Positions 34,622-48,299 of a stretch of DNA of 64,000 nucleotides are shown one piece after another. The position numbers and the translations under genes are program-made. The stretch lies in assembly GCA_951799445.1 (NCBI GenBank), contig OX637295.1:19964001-20028000 (forward strand). The letters run 5' to 3'. The notes beneath the pieces are model-generated. The model was not told where the DNA came from and did not search any database. It was given only the letters and a program-made list of their open reading frames with translations. This stretch comes from Pseudisothecium myosuroides. Its lineage: Eukaryota > Streptophyta > Bryopsida > Hypnales > Lembophyllaceae. Positions within the stretch are counted from its first letter, which is position 1. Every line of letters starts with the position of its first letter.

Positions 34622-35739
34622 GGGTTAAATTTTCATTACTTTCATCTCTTCCATAGTGTATATTACCAAATGAATTTACATATGTTCATAAATTTTTACA
34701 TGGAAGACATTATTTTACTCAATATATATGTACTAGTGCTATTTATATTGAAAAATCTTCACATCATTAGTAAGAAGACTTTTTCTTTGGTAAAAAGTTA
34801 AAACCGTATGTAAGTTCATTTTATATATTGCACTAAGGGCCGCTTTACGCTATGGTAGAGAAGTGCATCAGTCAATTAAGAAGTTTTGGGTAAGACATAG
34901 TTATTTGAGGCAACCAGTGGGTTGTTGGAGAAGATGAAAAGATAATAAAATAATGCCATATTAAGAGGACCGATTGTAGTGTAAACACCAAGTAGAGAAG
35001 TCTTTCAAACAACTTCACAAATTGAAGCCCATTCAACAACTTCACCAAGAGGAGAGTTTAGCAATGTAAAAGAAGAAGAGGCAAAGAGCTAGCTATTACT
35101 ATATGAAATAATGGAAGCCTTCGATCACACAAAATCTTGAGATATGCCACAATGAAAAAACAATAAATGAAAAAAAAAACAATGGAGTTTTGCGGAGGCC
35201 AAGTTTATTGTCCATTGGGGTTGAGGCCACCCAAGAAGCTTGACCTCCATAGAACTCCTTTTACAAAAAGTGCTGCCAAATACCGTACATGAAGGTCTGA
35301 TTTAGCACCTGAGTGCCAAAATATATTTTTTTTCACGTACAAGGGGGTTCAACAATTGGAACTATTGGTGTCAAAGTTTTGGCATTTTGGCGTCCAAATT
35401 TTTTAATTTGTGTTTGACAACTTCTAGGTTTTCTTGTTTTTGGAAGACCTGTCTTGTGGGGCTTGATGTGTGATGTAGGTTTTCAGAAATATTCAAAAAT
35501 TCAAGCAATATAGATGAATAATTTCTGCAACATTTGGGACATTTCACTTGTAATATTCCAAACATTCAGACATTCCAAAAAATACTTAATTTATGTCTGA
35601 ATCTGACCTTCACGAAGGATAGGCAGCCATGTCATTTTTTCATGCATGCTTGAAGTTCTGCAAGTGAAAATCAACGAAGGATCTCAATCAATAGCGTGGC
35701 GGGTATCTCTCTTCCATTTCCTGGCTTCACCGAAACCAG
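34622..35739. other. Intergenic DNA before VHA-d copy 2
   Basis: AT-rich, no gene seen. The last ~100 bases lead into the duplicated leader of VHA-d. Confidence 0.4.
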
Positions 35740-36007
35740 CGAGGTGTCTCCGAAGCAAGCCAGCTCGCCTGCTGCCCTTCGGCAGATCTGCAACAGCGCA
35801 AGCTCTTCCAGGCCAGTTCGATTTTCTTCTCTGCGGCACTGCATCTCGAATTCTTTCAGTGACTTCAGAGCTAGAATTCAATTAGCAATTCCTAGGGTTT
35901 TGGAGCGATTCAACTTCGCAAAGACTTTGGTGGATTTGGTCGAAACCGCGATTCCTCATTGGGAGATTGCATTAGGGCACGGGAGCGATTTTTTATTTGC
36001 AGGCACC

Positions 36008-39000
36008 ATGTCGATGTACGGGTTCGAGGCGATGAATTTCAATGTGGACAGCGGCTACTTGGAGGCCATCGTGCGGGGCTACAGATCGGGGCTGCTCACG
36101 TCCGCCGATTACAACAACCTGTGTCAGTGCGAGACTCTGGACGACATCAAAATGCACCTGGGCGCCACGGATTACGGACCGTACTTGGCGAACGGTATGT
36201 TATTCACTTAGTTTGTTGGGGTTCCAATCCCCTGTGCAAGGGTTTGTGAATGGCACCGAAGTCGCGGTTTGTTAGGGTTCAGATTGATTCACGCATTTAA
36301 TGGACTTGAAGTTGTTTTCGATGCATTTTTTTTTCACCCTGTGGTGAGACCTAAATTGAATTCTTTCACCGATCTCTGTTCGTTGTCTTGCTATGCTGAG
36401 CGTTTAGAGAGGTGGATGGCCTGCAGTGGAGAGTGGAGCTGTTTATTGTAGTCTCCAAATTATTTCACAAGCTGTGCATCTGAAGGTTTTGTGCGGAGGT
36501 CCAGGGGAATTGCCATAGTTTTGCGAGTTTATCACTGTGCTATACTGGTCGTGAAGTCATAACCGGGTCCTCAATTTACTGGATTGTCCGTGTGTGCAGA
36601 ACCCTCGCCTCTTCACACAGCTACGATCGTGGAGAAGTGCACACAGAAGCTGGTGGACGAGTACAACCACATGTTGACGCAAGCCACGGAACCGCTGTCC
36701 ACGTTTCTGGAGTACATCACGTGAGTGTTGCTGCATTTTTCCGCGTTTCCATTTTCTGATTGCACTAGGAAGAGAGTGTGGCGATCACCAGGTGTCTGCC
36801 GTGGCACTGGGTGTGTGTTCGACAGTGAGGGATGTATCTTGGAGTGAGAGGTGTCTTTGGATCGTCTTTATTCTCAAACCGTTGACGACCTGTCACAGGA
36901 ACTTCGTCTGGGAAGCTGGTATCGTGTTTGAGACATGGAGTGGTGCTGTGTATGTGTGAACTGATGAGGCGTCTTTCGGTGTGAATGTGGCAGGTACGGT
37001 CACATGATTGACAATGTGGTTTTGATCGTGACGGGGACGTTGCACGAGCGAGATGTTCACGAGCTTCTGGAGAAGTGCCATCCTCTGGGTTTGTTTGACA
37101 GGTATTTGTTGGAGCGCAGTCCTTGGTGTTTATTGTGGGTTCCTGTGTGGAAGTTGTGATTCTTGAAGTAGGGGTTGGTTTTCAATGTGGCAGTTTTTGG
37201 AGCAGGGAATATCTCTTGTCCCGTTTTCTTTGTACCTCTGGTTTCTTCGTTGATGTGATGGGAGCCAAGCAATTGTGCACTTCTGTTGGTTTACATTTGT
37301 GGTGTGTGGAGAGGAATTTGTGTCGTAATCTGACGGCAACAGACACTTGCCGAGGATAGTTAAGTGTATTGTGATTGGTTATCGTTGCTTGTATTGGAGC
37401 GAAATGATTGATGGGGTTCGTATTTGAGGCCATCTGATCGGTTGGATGGTTTGCTGCAGCATTGCCACTCTTGCAGTCGCCCAGAACATGCGGGAGTTGT
37501 ATCGCCTGGTGCTCGTTGACACCCCATTGGCTCCTTATTTTTCGGAGTGCATCACTTCCGAAGTAAGTTGGTTGTTTGTATGTTGCTGATATATGAGCTT
37601 GGTTGAAGTGGTGTTTTTTGTTTTCGTTTTCTGGGAAGGGGAAGAAGTGAGGTGGCTATGGTTTCCATGAAGTGCAGGTTGTTGGAGATTGTTAGCAATA
37701 TCTGAGAAGTGCGGTGACGATGTGCAGGATCTGGACGACATGAACATAGAGATCATGCGAAACACTCTTTACAAAGCGTACCTGGAGGACTTTTACAGGT
37801 TTTGTCAGGTACACGCAGTTTGCATGGCAATGTGTAGCTTTTTTTCGCTTTTTTGGGAGTCGTTCTCCCTTCGTAAAGGATAGCTGAATGTCTTTTGAGT
37901 TGGCCGGTGTGTCTGTTTTGGCATTTGTGTTGGGATGTATTTGTGTGTCTGGGATGTTAAACCGCAGTGCAAAAGAACGGATTAAGTTGAGGTTGTTTGC
38001 TTGTGGTGGTGGTTTGTGGGGAGCAGAAACTTGGAGGTGCAACGTCGACGATCATGTGTGATCTCCTTTCGTTTGAGGCGGATCGGCGTGCCGTGAACAT
38101 TACTATCAACAGGCAAGCATTTAATTTGCGTGCGTTTTATGACTGTGACTTGCTGATGGGGTATTAATTCATATTCGGCTCAAATGTATACTTTTGGATT
38201 TGCTGATGTTGTCATCCTACTTGAGATTCGAGATGCATAGCTGCGGTGAGCTGACTCATGAGGATGTGTGCAGCATCGGGACGGAGCTGACTCGTGATGA
38301 TCGAAGGAAGCTGTACTCGAAATTCGGCATCTTGTGAGTTGATATCTTGTTTTGGCATTATCGGATGTTTAGGATATGGAGTGACCTTGGAAGAAATCGT
38401 TAGAGTGATTTTTGTTTGTTGCAGTGGTGAATATGAAGCATATCTTGATGGATGATTCTTGGCAGGTTTCCATACGGGCATGAAGAGCTGGCAGCTTGTG
38501 ACGATTTTGACGCGGTACATGCTTTGTTTTCTTTTCTTGTTGTATGCTCGAATGTATGTATGGTAGAAATTTATGTTTTCCCTCCATTTCGTTGATGAGA
38601 ACTTAGTTGTTGGTATGTGCCATGGTTATAAGTGGAATGCATAAATTCTCGTACTCAGATTTGTGTCAACCACGAGTTGATGGTGTAGTTGAGTGTTTAT
38701 TGGCTCTCGTTTATGTCTTTCAATACCTCTCTTTGCAACTCGGCTGTCACTTCTGTCGTGAGATTTGAAATTTGCGAAAGAATATTTCGTGTGCGAGTGC
38801 GATGTACTCATGGGCGAATTGTGTTGATCATGACACAGGTCCGAGGAGCTATGGAGAAGTACCCTCCATACCAGGCAATATTCGCGAAGTTGTCGTTCGG
38901 TGAGAGTCAAATGCTGGATAAGGCTTTCTATGAAGAGGAGGTGAAGAGATTGACCCTCTCGTTTGAACAGCAGGTATGCTCCAATTGTCCCGGATTTATT

Positions 39001-39381
39001 CCCTTCTTATTTCGGATCATTCACACAGTTGCCTGAACTTGACTCCTGCAGATGCTCTACATGTCATTCGTTTATGAGTTTGGCAGCACTTTATTTTGCG
39101 TGTACCCTTGCGCATTGTACAGAACGGAGTGAATTTCACTTGAAGATCTTGTTTTTATGAGTGAATTTCGTGCTGACAATGTGTTGTCCATTTTCTGGAT
39201 GATTATTGTGCTTTTTCACTTTTGACATGTGCGGGACTGTGTTTGACAGTTTCACTACGCGGTGTTCTTCGCATACATGAGACTACGGGAGCAGGAGACT
39301 AGAAACTTGATGTGGATCTCAGAATGCGTAGCTCAGAACCAGAAGTCACGAATCCATGACGGCATCGTGATGACTTTTTAG
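36008..39381 (+). CDS. VHA-d: V-type proton ATPase subunit d, copy 2, ten exons, intact
   Basis: Same role as copy 1: Vo-sector stalk subunit of the vacuolar proton pump. Exons: 36008-36194, 36600-36720, 36994-37101, 37460-37562, 37728-37808, 38027-38112, 38274-38333, 38466-38514, 38839-38973, 39250-39381 (TAG). The total is 1062 nt, 353 residues. All splice junctions are GT-AG except intron 6, which starts GC (ACAG|GCAAGC), as in copy 1. The frame is unbroken and conserved blocks are as in copy 1 ([83 protein letters not shown]). A TTTTTTATTTGCAG just before the start suggests a leader intron ending at 36001. AATAAA at 39465-39470 is a likely poly(A) signal. No sign of decay, so both copies are probably expressed. 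Confidence 0.95.
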
Positions 39382-39464
39382 TGGAGTTGACGGTGTGGTG
39401 GTACAGATTGATCAGCTCACAATGTAGTATGTATCATGTATTTTCCTATTCTTGCAATTGTAAT

Positions 39465-39470
39465 AATAAA
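39465..39470 (+). terminator. Poly(A) signal AATAAA of VHA-d copy 2
   Basis: AATAAA lies 84 bases after the stop codon, within the phrase GTAATAATAAACAATC that copy 1 shares. Confidence 0.55.
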
Positions 39471-39530
39471 CAATCAAATTGTTCTCTCAGAAATCGAGCT
39501 GGTGAATTGCTGCAGAAACCGAACTGGACA

Positions 39531-42500
39531 CCTTATTGGGGATAAAGTTAGGTAGCAGCACCTCATTGTGACCTGTTTGTGAAACCGTCCCATCTAGATT
39601 CTTGCCTAAAATGTACAGCCTCCATACATGAGACCCTAGGGTGGATTTTGGATTTTAGGTACACCTATTTTTAGCACTTTGAAAATTCACAATTTGTTCA
39701 TATGGAGTCCACAAAAGGCGACCTAGGATCCCCTTACCAACAAGACCCAACAAAGCTTTTACAGTTCAATAATAGGAAACATGTTCAAACCCTTAATCGA
39801 ATGCATTTAGGTGTTCTTAGCTTAGACGCTGTTTGAATGAGCATTGTATCTGCGGTGCGTATTCTGCTTCGCTGATGAAGTAGTGTGATTCTTGCTAGCT
39901 TAATACTAATTTGATTATTGCTAGTTTTTTGGTTTTGGTTGTGTCTTCCTGAGGCTCAGAAGATTAATGTTGTGAATGCGGTTTCGGGTGAGTCTAGCTT
40001 TTGGCACGCGGCAGAGACTGCAGTTGCCTGACAGCCTGAGAGTGAATAAGTTTGAAAATTTCATTGTTTGTTTTTCTGTATGTTTTTCTGTTCGCTCAAA
40101 AGTGTGTACGTAAGCATCGGAGTATTACTTGTAGAATGTGGGTTGCTTACGACTGCACCTTAAAGACTACCAGGTACTCAGCAGTCGTCTAACTGAACTG
40201 AGAAGACTGAAAGGTCCACATCCGGCTTCTTCAGTCACAGGACGGTGTTGTTCTTTTGATCTTCTGAAAAATGAACAACGGACCCACCCCGACACAAGAT
40301 TTAGAAGTATTTCGGAAGTTAATGAGCTTGCATCTAACATTAAAGATGGTGGCGCCTAATCTACGAGACTGATCCTTTTGAATGAAGTCGTCTTGACAGC
40401 CGGGTGTGTTTGAACAAATTTCGTGCGCTCCAAATGCGGAGGAGCAGGTCAGCTTTCAGGAGGGGAAGGAGAGTGAAGCCGCGTTTCGCCATGGACTGTG
40501 AAGATGCAAGTCCGAGCCCCCACTTCCAACCGGCACGCACCTTCTTCCAGGTTAGTGACATTAGCCTTGGCACCGTGGATTTCATGGACTGTCTTTGAAA
40601 CTTTTCAATCCGAACTCAGTAGCAACGCAGCCCAATCCTGCAGCTAGTGGTTATGTGCATCAGTTAAGCCATTTAGGGATTGAATTTTTAGGATTGAATT
40701 TGAACTAGGTAGTTTGATGACTTTCAATCGATAGTTCAAAGAGCGTTATTGGAATTCAGTCGACTGTATTCATCGTATCATGTTTTCGTGAAGCAACAAA
40801 TCCTGCTTGCATTCCTCAGTGACCACATAACGACTCTGGCTCATTCGATTTTCTGTACCTTGTCATTTTGGCGCTTGAATTTTGTAGAGTCGAAGAAATC
40901 GATTGCTTGGGTGCTTAGCATCGATCCAATTCTGTAATAGAGTATGTCCTTCTCATGCGACATTCCGGAGTTTTTTCACCTCCTGAATCAGAAAATAACA
41001 GAAGGTACCAGAAGATGTGCACCAAAACTGTCTGGACAGTTCCCAATACAATGTTCTTAGAAATTGCCATTCTGTGAGTTGATAAAAAAAATTCATACCT
41101 TAGCTCTGAAAACTAGAACGACGACATTCAAAATAACTGGACTCACCACAAACAAATGTGTGGGTCCTATTTTCAAGGATGTAAAAGGGACACCGGCCTC
41201 ATTGGTAAACAATGTTATGAAGTAACTTGTACAGTACACCTGCGTGGCTGCGTCTAAAGACTCGGTTGCAGTTGTTTGCCAAGTCAACGAGTGGCTCTAC
41301 ACAGCCACACCTACTAGTGTATAGACCCTGATTATTGGACTCGTTTAATATTTGTTGGGTCTTCAGTTGTTGCGAATAGGATGGGGATTTAATGCTTCTT
41401 ATTAGCATTTATCTTTGGATATCTTGTAAAGAAATTTTTTAAGTTTTCAATGTTCTGTATCCAAAAGTTTACCGTATGCTCTCAATGTTCATTTCAGGCA
41501 AGGAGTTATAGGGTCCGTTTTGGATAAGACTGAGTTATAAGTTGCAATTTGGTTGCTGTAAAATAGTCCCAACTTGTTCACTGTGAATGTGTGACAAGTA
41601 CGCAAGTGGAATGTTAGTGGAGCACTTATGCCAGATAATTTCAGATAATAACCTTCTTGAGTTGAGTTCCTCACACTGGGCCCCTGCGCTATTCAAAAGG
41701 AGTATCATGGTACAATCTCATCCTTTTTAAGTGCCTCGAAGTCCGTCCATATTTTGACGATAAACTTAGTAGAGTTAATGGTAAACTAAGGTCTCCCCAG
41801 TTTGTAACAAGGGTGTTTGAGGAAGGCTTAACTATGACTAAGGTAGTGTGCTCTAAAAGCGAGTGGCCTCTTCAAATCGACCCTATATTTAGGTCTGAAA
41901 TGGACATTAGGTGGTCCTTAAATGGACCTCTCAAGCCATTGAGAAAATCAAGAGAAAAGCTTTATTTATTGCAAGAGCCAATCATTGACCTTCATTTACT
42001 CAAATCACTTTAGAATTTGCAAGTGGTCAGATTTTGGAAGACCTAGGGTCACAAATAGGTGCCTACAATAGTTTTTCTTAAAATTCATAAGTAATTCAAA
42101 AACGATTCAAAAAATATGAAACCACTTGTGTAACGTTCCGCATCCATTCTTCTTTCTCTGAAAAATGATCCAAAAATATTTCTGTTCAAGGAAACCTATG
42201 AAAAAGGCAGATCCTTCAATGGTCGCTTTTAGGCCATACTACCTTACTATAAAAGAAACACAATATAAAACTCCATAAGACCCTAGTTTTGGTGCTTCAA
42301 GGAGTTTTATCTTGGATTTTTTTCAAACTCTAGACTCCTAGTCTTCATTGCACTTATGATTAACTCTAGTGCTTCAAATGATATTTAATCCAAAACAACT
42401 TTTCATTCATTTATCCACAGTAGTGTTTGAATTGTTAACCATAATCCGCTCCAACATCCAAAATATGGGTCATGTGTAGAAATAGATGTCCACAATTGGC

Positions 42501-43560
42501 AAAGGATATCCATTTTTCTTTCATCCATAAATGCATTATATTAAGATCTTTGTAAAATGACAAAGAAGGAATCTCAATTGTCAAGATATCTAATATGGAT
42601 CGGAAAAAAATTCCATCACTTCATGTAAATCACATGAAATAATAGTTTTTTGTGAACGAAAAGTGTTGGATTTGTCTCCAGTATTGTTGAATTCGCATCC
42701 TCTAAGTGGCATTAGTTCCACCACAAGTATTTCAAACAAGTGCAGTTGGCAAAGTAGGTCTCACATTAACTTCCTAGGCCTGCAAGAAAATTTGAACACA
42801 AACACAAAATGTTTTTTTTTCTTTCCCTAGTGTTTCCCAATAGGGAACTACACCATTCCTAATATTTAGTTTTATCCACAAATTTTTGTAACACCAAAAC
42901 ATTGTATTTTGGGATCACCATCAAGAAATTTTTAATCAATTAGGTAGTTATGTCCTTCACCGTTCGCCCTTCATTTCTGTCAAATAGGTGTCTATTGAAG
43001 TGTCACCAATATGATTGTTTACTTTGAATGACTCTTTACTTTTCAAATGGTGCTTCATGGTTGCAAAGCAACAAGCTTCTAGTGAATATGGTTTGGGGTC
43101 TTTTCAAGGTGCTTCAAACATGCACCGATTGAACACTTTGAAGTTTCTTCCAATCTTTGACTTTGAAAATTCACAATAAAAACAAAAAACTCTCCAAATT
43201 GTAATTTTTTTTTGTATATTATTGATTTCTATTTGTCTACATGGGAAAAATAACACCTAATTGTAATTTTGACTCCATCTATACACCAACTTAAATGAAT
43301 GGGAATGGGTATTTCTACCTTACTCAAACAACCAACAAATGGCCACAAGAGTATAAGAAATGGTATGAATCGATTGGTACAATAATATATGGTATTTGAA
43401 ATAGCATAAGACTATAATCATGCTCTCAATAGAAGAAAACGACAATATTTGCAGATTTTGAAATGACGCAAAGTTACCTAGTCTTGATGTCACTCGGCAT
43501 TATGTGCGACACCTATCATTATTGACAATTGTAGTTCCGTGAGGTAATGGGATCGCACAG
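39531..43560. other. 4-kb intergenic stretch without a supported gene
   Basis: 39590-39750 is a diverged copy of the dispersed repeat at 7725-7890. At 40138-40600 two modest plus-strand open frames are more GC-balanced than their surroundings and end near a possible donor (CTTCCAGGTTAGTG at ~40545); they could be gene remnants but match nothing I recognise. ACTAAGGTAGTGTGCTCTAA near 41838 recurs near 48758. The rest, especially 42.0-43.4 kb, is AT-rich and featureless to me. Confidence 0.4.
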
Positions 43561-46481
43561 CAGGTACAAATATTGATCTTCCATGTCTTTCCTAGAGGAG
43601 CGGACCCCCGGAGGTGGTTGTGAGGAACTTAAAGTGCATCTTCCAAGGCAAAATAGCAATTAAATCTTGTGAATTTTGTGAATTATGAGTTCTCATGCAC
43701 TCAACCACTTCCACGGAAGTCGCACCCCTCCAAGAAAACCAAAGTAGATAAACTTGATTTTGCATGTCCCGTTTGTCGCGTTTCTTCATGTCTCCCCGTG
43801 CATGTATTTAGCTCCTTGGATCTATAAGCGGCCTAGATGGGTCGACAACAAATATTGTGGTGCAAGAATGAAATACCTTTTTGCCATGAGTGCATAAACT
43901 CGTGCACGCGAAGTTTGTCTCAGGTTCTCGCTCGCCTGATTTCCCTTGCCTGCAAAGAAAACGAGAGAAGAGTAGCTAATCACCCCAAAAATGGTTTCTT
44001 TCCCACCAATTGCTTACAATACCTTCCACTCTTTACTTTTCAATTAAAAGAGCACCTGTGCCCGGCCATGTCCAGGCTGGAAATTCTCATCTTAATTCGT
44101 ACCCATGCGCGCTGCTGGTCTGTAAAAGGCAATCCAAAAGATCTGCTCTAAGACAACCCACGCATCTTTTTCCGTATGTCCTGCGAGGTCAAAAAAATTC
44201 AGTACGTAAAGCGTCAATTTCGTTATTTGGCTATTCTGGCGCCTAAAATTGTGACATACATCTGCACAAAGCTCCACAACACTAGGACCGGCCGGTATAG
44301 ATTTGCGTTTCAGGCAGCGCTTACTTAAGTACCAACGTAGTGAAATTCGGCCAACTTAACGAGATTGGCGTTGCAAAATGCTATTACCATCAATACAACT
44401 TTACAATACTGAAAATCCTCAGGCAAGGCATGTTAATTTGGCGCTTCTCCTTGCCAACGAAGTCCTATGAGCACGAGTACTTTGTTATGGTTCTTCTTAA
44501 GGGAAATCCAAACCCCACGTACATACTTAATTGAATAATTCTATTTCGGTCGTTCTATCTCAGTCAAACAAGTCGGAACGTGTAAGCTCCAGTTCGTCAA
44601 CATGATTCCATTCCAATGAACTCTCTCCTGCAAGAAAGACAACACGATGGAACGTTCTCTCGCATGCATGCAGCTTCGACTCACAGGAATGATAGTGCTT
44701 CTAACAATACTAATGAGGAAACACGAGAGTTGTAAAGTTAGTACCTGGATTCTGAGGAACCGAGCATGACATGCTGCCAACAAGCATCAATTGTTTGCAT
44801 CAATTGTTTGAGTACTTTCAGTTGAAAGAAGGTGATGTGGGAGCTAAATATCTTCTTTCCTTTACGTCGAAGGGCTTTTGACTTCCAAATTAAGATGCAT
44901 GCGCAGAAGACGTTTACACCGTTCTCCTGCACTCAATCATCTTCGGAAGTCGCACCCCTCCGAAGAAAAGGAGAGGAGATTCGCATGCGACATTTGCCGC
45001 CTCCTCATGTCTCGCTCCCCGGCCGGCCATGATGATATCGATTGACAGCATCTCGCCATGGATGACGGTGGCACTCTGGTAATTTGAGAGTACAGCAATT
45101 TGATGTGAGAATGAATTGGATATCAGCCACGACTGCATTATATCATCCTTACTTGATCAAGAGTCAAGAGCCAATCTCTACTCGTCCTCTCCGGAAGCGT
45201 GAGGCAGCTCAAAACGCTACTAGAGTGAGAATTCGATCCGGAACATTACTCTGAATCCAGGTTCTCGCTCCTGACCGCAAGGACTGAATACGCCTCCGAA
45301 GAAAACGAGAGAAGATTTTCTCTTCACACATTTTTCTTTCCGACACTATTTCTCTTCCAAGCTAAAACTGAGTCTTTGTCCATGTCCAACATTGAAATGA
45401 CATAACTCTACTACACAATACAATCCCCATCTCGAAATAGATATCCTCTGTCCTAAAGCTATGAACTTAACAATACCATACGTTGTTCACAAGCAGACCA
45501 AGAAAACTTCATTGCTCTCAAGGCCTTCACGGCTAGAAAAGGAATGTGACTTCACCGCCCACTCTCACCTGCGGAATCCTCGGAGCACTAATGAGTATGT
45601 TATGATTGTTGGTATTGGAAATCTAGGCCGCAGCTGCAGCTTATTTATCATCTTCCGGTCGCAACACATGCTGACTGTAAATGTAAATAAATAATTATTT
45701 CCTTTGCTAGCGTGTCCGGTGTATACACCTAGAAAGCGACACAGCATTTTCTTAGGCCGGATGGTATCTAAAATTAACTCCCACTTTCACAATCCGATCC
45801 TCGCGAGTCGAGACAAGCCTCAGCTCTTTAAGTTAATCCTTTCCAGATCCGTCCTACTAGATTATATTCTAACAAGCTCCTGAGATTCTTACCGATCATT
45901 CGCGTACCTATGCAGCACAGTGACTGGATCAGGTTGTACCACGAATCAGGCACAGCACGCATCCTCTGCCCATGCTGCATGTCACTTGATAGTTTTCTCT
46001 TTGATGCACTATATAGATTAACCGCAAACGATCTTGTCTCACTTCTCAACTACAGCTCGCCCAAAGATCTAAAATACACATTTCTCAAATCCGAGAATAC
46101 CGTACTTTCTTACAAAATTTGTTTTGAATTTCCTCAACCCCCACCCTGACGCACAACAAACCAATTAATTGAGCGTCGACTCAGCTTATCTCTTCTTCAC
46201 TTGTGGACATTGCTGTTTGATTTGTCAATGATAGATTTCTCTCTAAAGTGTTACAATATTATATTACTTCTCAAACTCTCCTAAAAATTAAAATATGACA
46301 GCCTTTCCCGCTCATGCGTCAATGGTACGGTGCGGTTGCGAAATTGAATTAATTAAATACTTCCGGAAAGTACGGTATCTCGCGTAAAATACTGTCTAAT
46401 AATTTGATCCCTGTCTCTCACTTCGGAAATGGACATTGCTGTTGAAATCTGACAAAAACAACTGTCTCTCTAAAGTGCTAA
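43561..46481. other. Intergenic region with diverged duplicated segments
   Basis: Phrases recur in diverged form: AAGTCGCACCCCTCC near 43720 and 44950, CAGGTTCTCGCTC near 43920 and 45260 each followed by AAAACGAGAGAAGA, and GGACATTGCTGTT near 46205 and 46430 each followed by CTCTCTAAAGTG. This points to old local duplications. No coding gene was supported. Confidence 0.4.
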
Positions 46482-47609
46482 CTGAGAATCTCAGTAACTT
46501 TCTTGTTTCCACACTTCGAATTCTCAACATCCGTCGTCTAATCAAGATAACAAGATAATTCGCATCATCGCCAATTCAAAGACGGAGCTGTAATTAATAC
46601 TAGATGGAATTTCCTAATCGTACGAGATTACTTTTCAACATCGCCAATTCAAAGTTCTGTAATACTAGATGGAATTTCCTAATCATACAAGATTAGTTCT
46701 CAACATCGCCTAAATCTTTAAAACACGTTTCTCTAATCGGACAGAACATACTTCCGGCTACAATTGTAGTTTGATTTTCCTCGGACACACAGCGACAAAT
46801 TGAGCGTCCTGCGTTTTGTTACTTTAACTTTGAGTGCTGCGATCAAAGACTTCTGAATTAATTTATGCAACCGAGAATCTCAGTAACTTTCTTGTTTTTA
46901 CACTTCGAATTCTCAACATCCGTCGTCATACCGGTAGTACGTAAGCAAGAAACAAGAGAATTCGCATCATCGCCAATTCAAAGAACTGTAATACTAGATG
47001 AAATTTCCTAATCGTACAAGATTACTTCTCAACATCCCCTAAATCTTTAATACACGTTTCTCTAATCGGACAGAACGTACTTCCGGCTACAATCGATTTT
47101 TTATTTTCCTCGGGCACACAGCGACAAGTTGAGCGTCCTGCGTTTTGTAGCTTTACCTTTGAGTGCTGCGATCAAAGACTTCTGCATTGGCTTATAGCAA
47201 TCCTGTGTGGCCGGGTGCCATGGCCGGCCCATGCAGGAATCAATGAGAATCTCAGTAACTTTCTTGTGTTTATGCTTCGAATTCTTCGTCTAAACAAGAT
47301 AACAAGACAATTCGCATCATCGCCAATTCAAAGAACTGCAATTAATACTTGACGGAATTTCCTAATCATACAAGATTACTTCTCAACATCTCCTAATTAA
47401 ATCTTTAATACACGTTTCTCCATCGGACAGAACATACTTCCGGCTACAATAGTATTTTCTATTTTCCTCGTACATACAGCGACAAATTCCAAGAGCGTTG
47501 TTACTTTACCTTTGAGTGCTGCGATCAAAGACTTCTGAATTATAAAAGTTTATAGCAATCCTGTGTGGCCGGGTGCGCGCCATATCCCAGGCAGGAATCA
47601 AATGAGCTA
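46482..47609. repeat. Three tandem copies of a ~375-bp unit
   Basis: Units start at about 46487, 46872 and 47243 with GAGAATCTCAGTAACTTTCT and share, in order, GCATCATCGCCAATTCAAAG, GGAATTTCCTAATC, CACGTTTCTC, GGACAGAACATACTTCCGGC and GAGTGCTGCGATCAAAGACT. Unit 1 contains an extra internal duplication of the CGCCAATTCAAAG to TTTCCTAATC block. Units 2 and 3 share a GCAATCCTGTGTGGCCGGGT tail. No ORF. Confidence 0.8.
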
Positions 47610-47985
47610 GCGGTAGAGATTCATGGCGAGGTTTCAATGCAAGGTTTCGAGGGTTTGGATCAGCAAGTGGCGGGCACGGAGAAACAAAAAGGGGGCGGGG
47701 CCCTATGGCTGTTGAGCCAACCTCGTGGGTTTGACCGAGACCGAGACCGGACCCGACTCCTGGATTGTGATTGGGCGGGTTTTACCGCCAGTGTCCGCTG
47801 ATACCGTCGGTACATGAGTTAACGTCGAAGGAATCTTGCCCCGGTAGTCAAACGTCTTTAACTGACGCGACCAAACTTTCATCCGTCCGTCTTTTGGTAA
47901 ATGTTTCATTCATCCGATGAACTGAAATGCTCTTGACAAGATCGGTAACGTGCAGAACGTGTGGAACAATGTAACGTGATATACA
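47610..47985. other. Short spacer, no gene
   Basis: GC-richer than its surroundings (GGGGGCGGGGCCC near 47690). The 78-codon frame here is not convincing. Confidence 0.4.
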
Positions 47986-48299
47986 AAGGTAGGAGGTCCT
48001 GAAATCGCTCATTTAAGAGCTGAAACTGATTTTTGAAGAGGTGAAACGCCTCAAAATATTTTCAGTGAATTTTCCTTGAAAGACAAGAGGAATTGGCATC
48101 TAAACCAAGTTGTTTCATATTTTTTGGAGCTTTCTAGAATTAGTTACAAATTTTTGAAGTTGGAAAAAAGTGGTCATTTGTGGTCATCAAAAGCGAGCAC
48201 ATCCTGAAATCTGTATAGGTGGTACATTCAAGAAAGAAAAATGTACCTTTAAGTCATGTTTGCTTTTAATGCCCGCTCCGTTTTACAGCCTCCTACCTT
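47986..48299. mobile_element. 314-bp MITE with terminal inverted repeats
   Basis: AAGGTAGGAGG at 47986-47996 is perfectly inverted at 48289-48299; beyond it the ends diverge (TCCTGAAATCG versus CTGTAAAACGG). No ORF. The target duplication is unclear. Confidence 0.55.

Larger units (their letters stand above)
35740..39530 (+). repeat. Right arm of the large inverted duplication
   Basis: Mirror copy of 14480-18790 including leader, all introns and 3' UTR (shared TTTTCCTATTCTTGCAATTG and AATAATAAAC near the 3' end). Exons are nearly identical and introns mostly alignable, though introns 3 to 9 have scattered indels. Confidence 0.85.

Noticed and set aside
40138..40600. Two adjacent short open frames as a possible gene
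   Set aside because: Composition is more gene-like than its surroundings and a donor-like site follows, but no protein family or consistent splicing could be supported.
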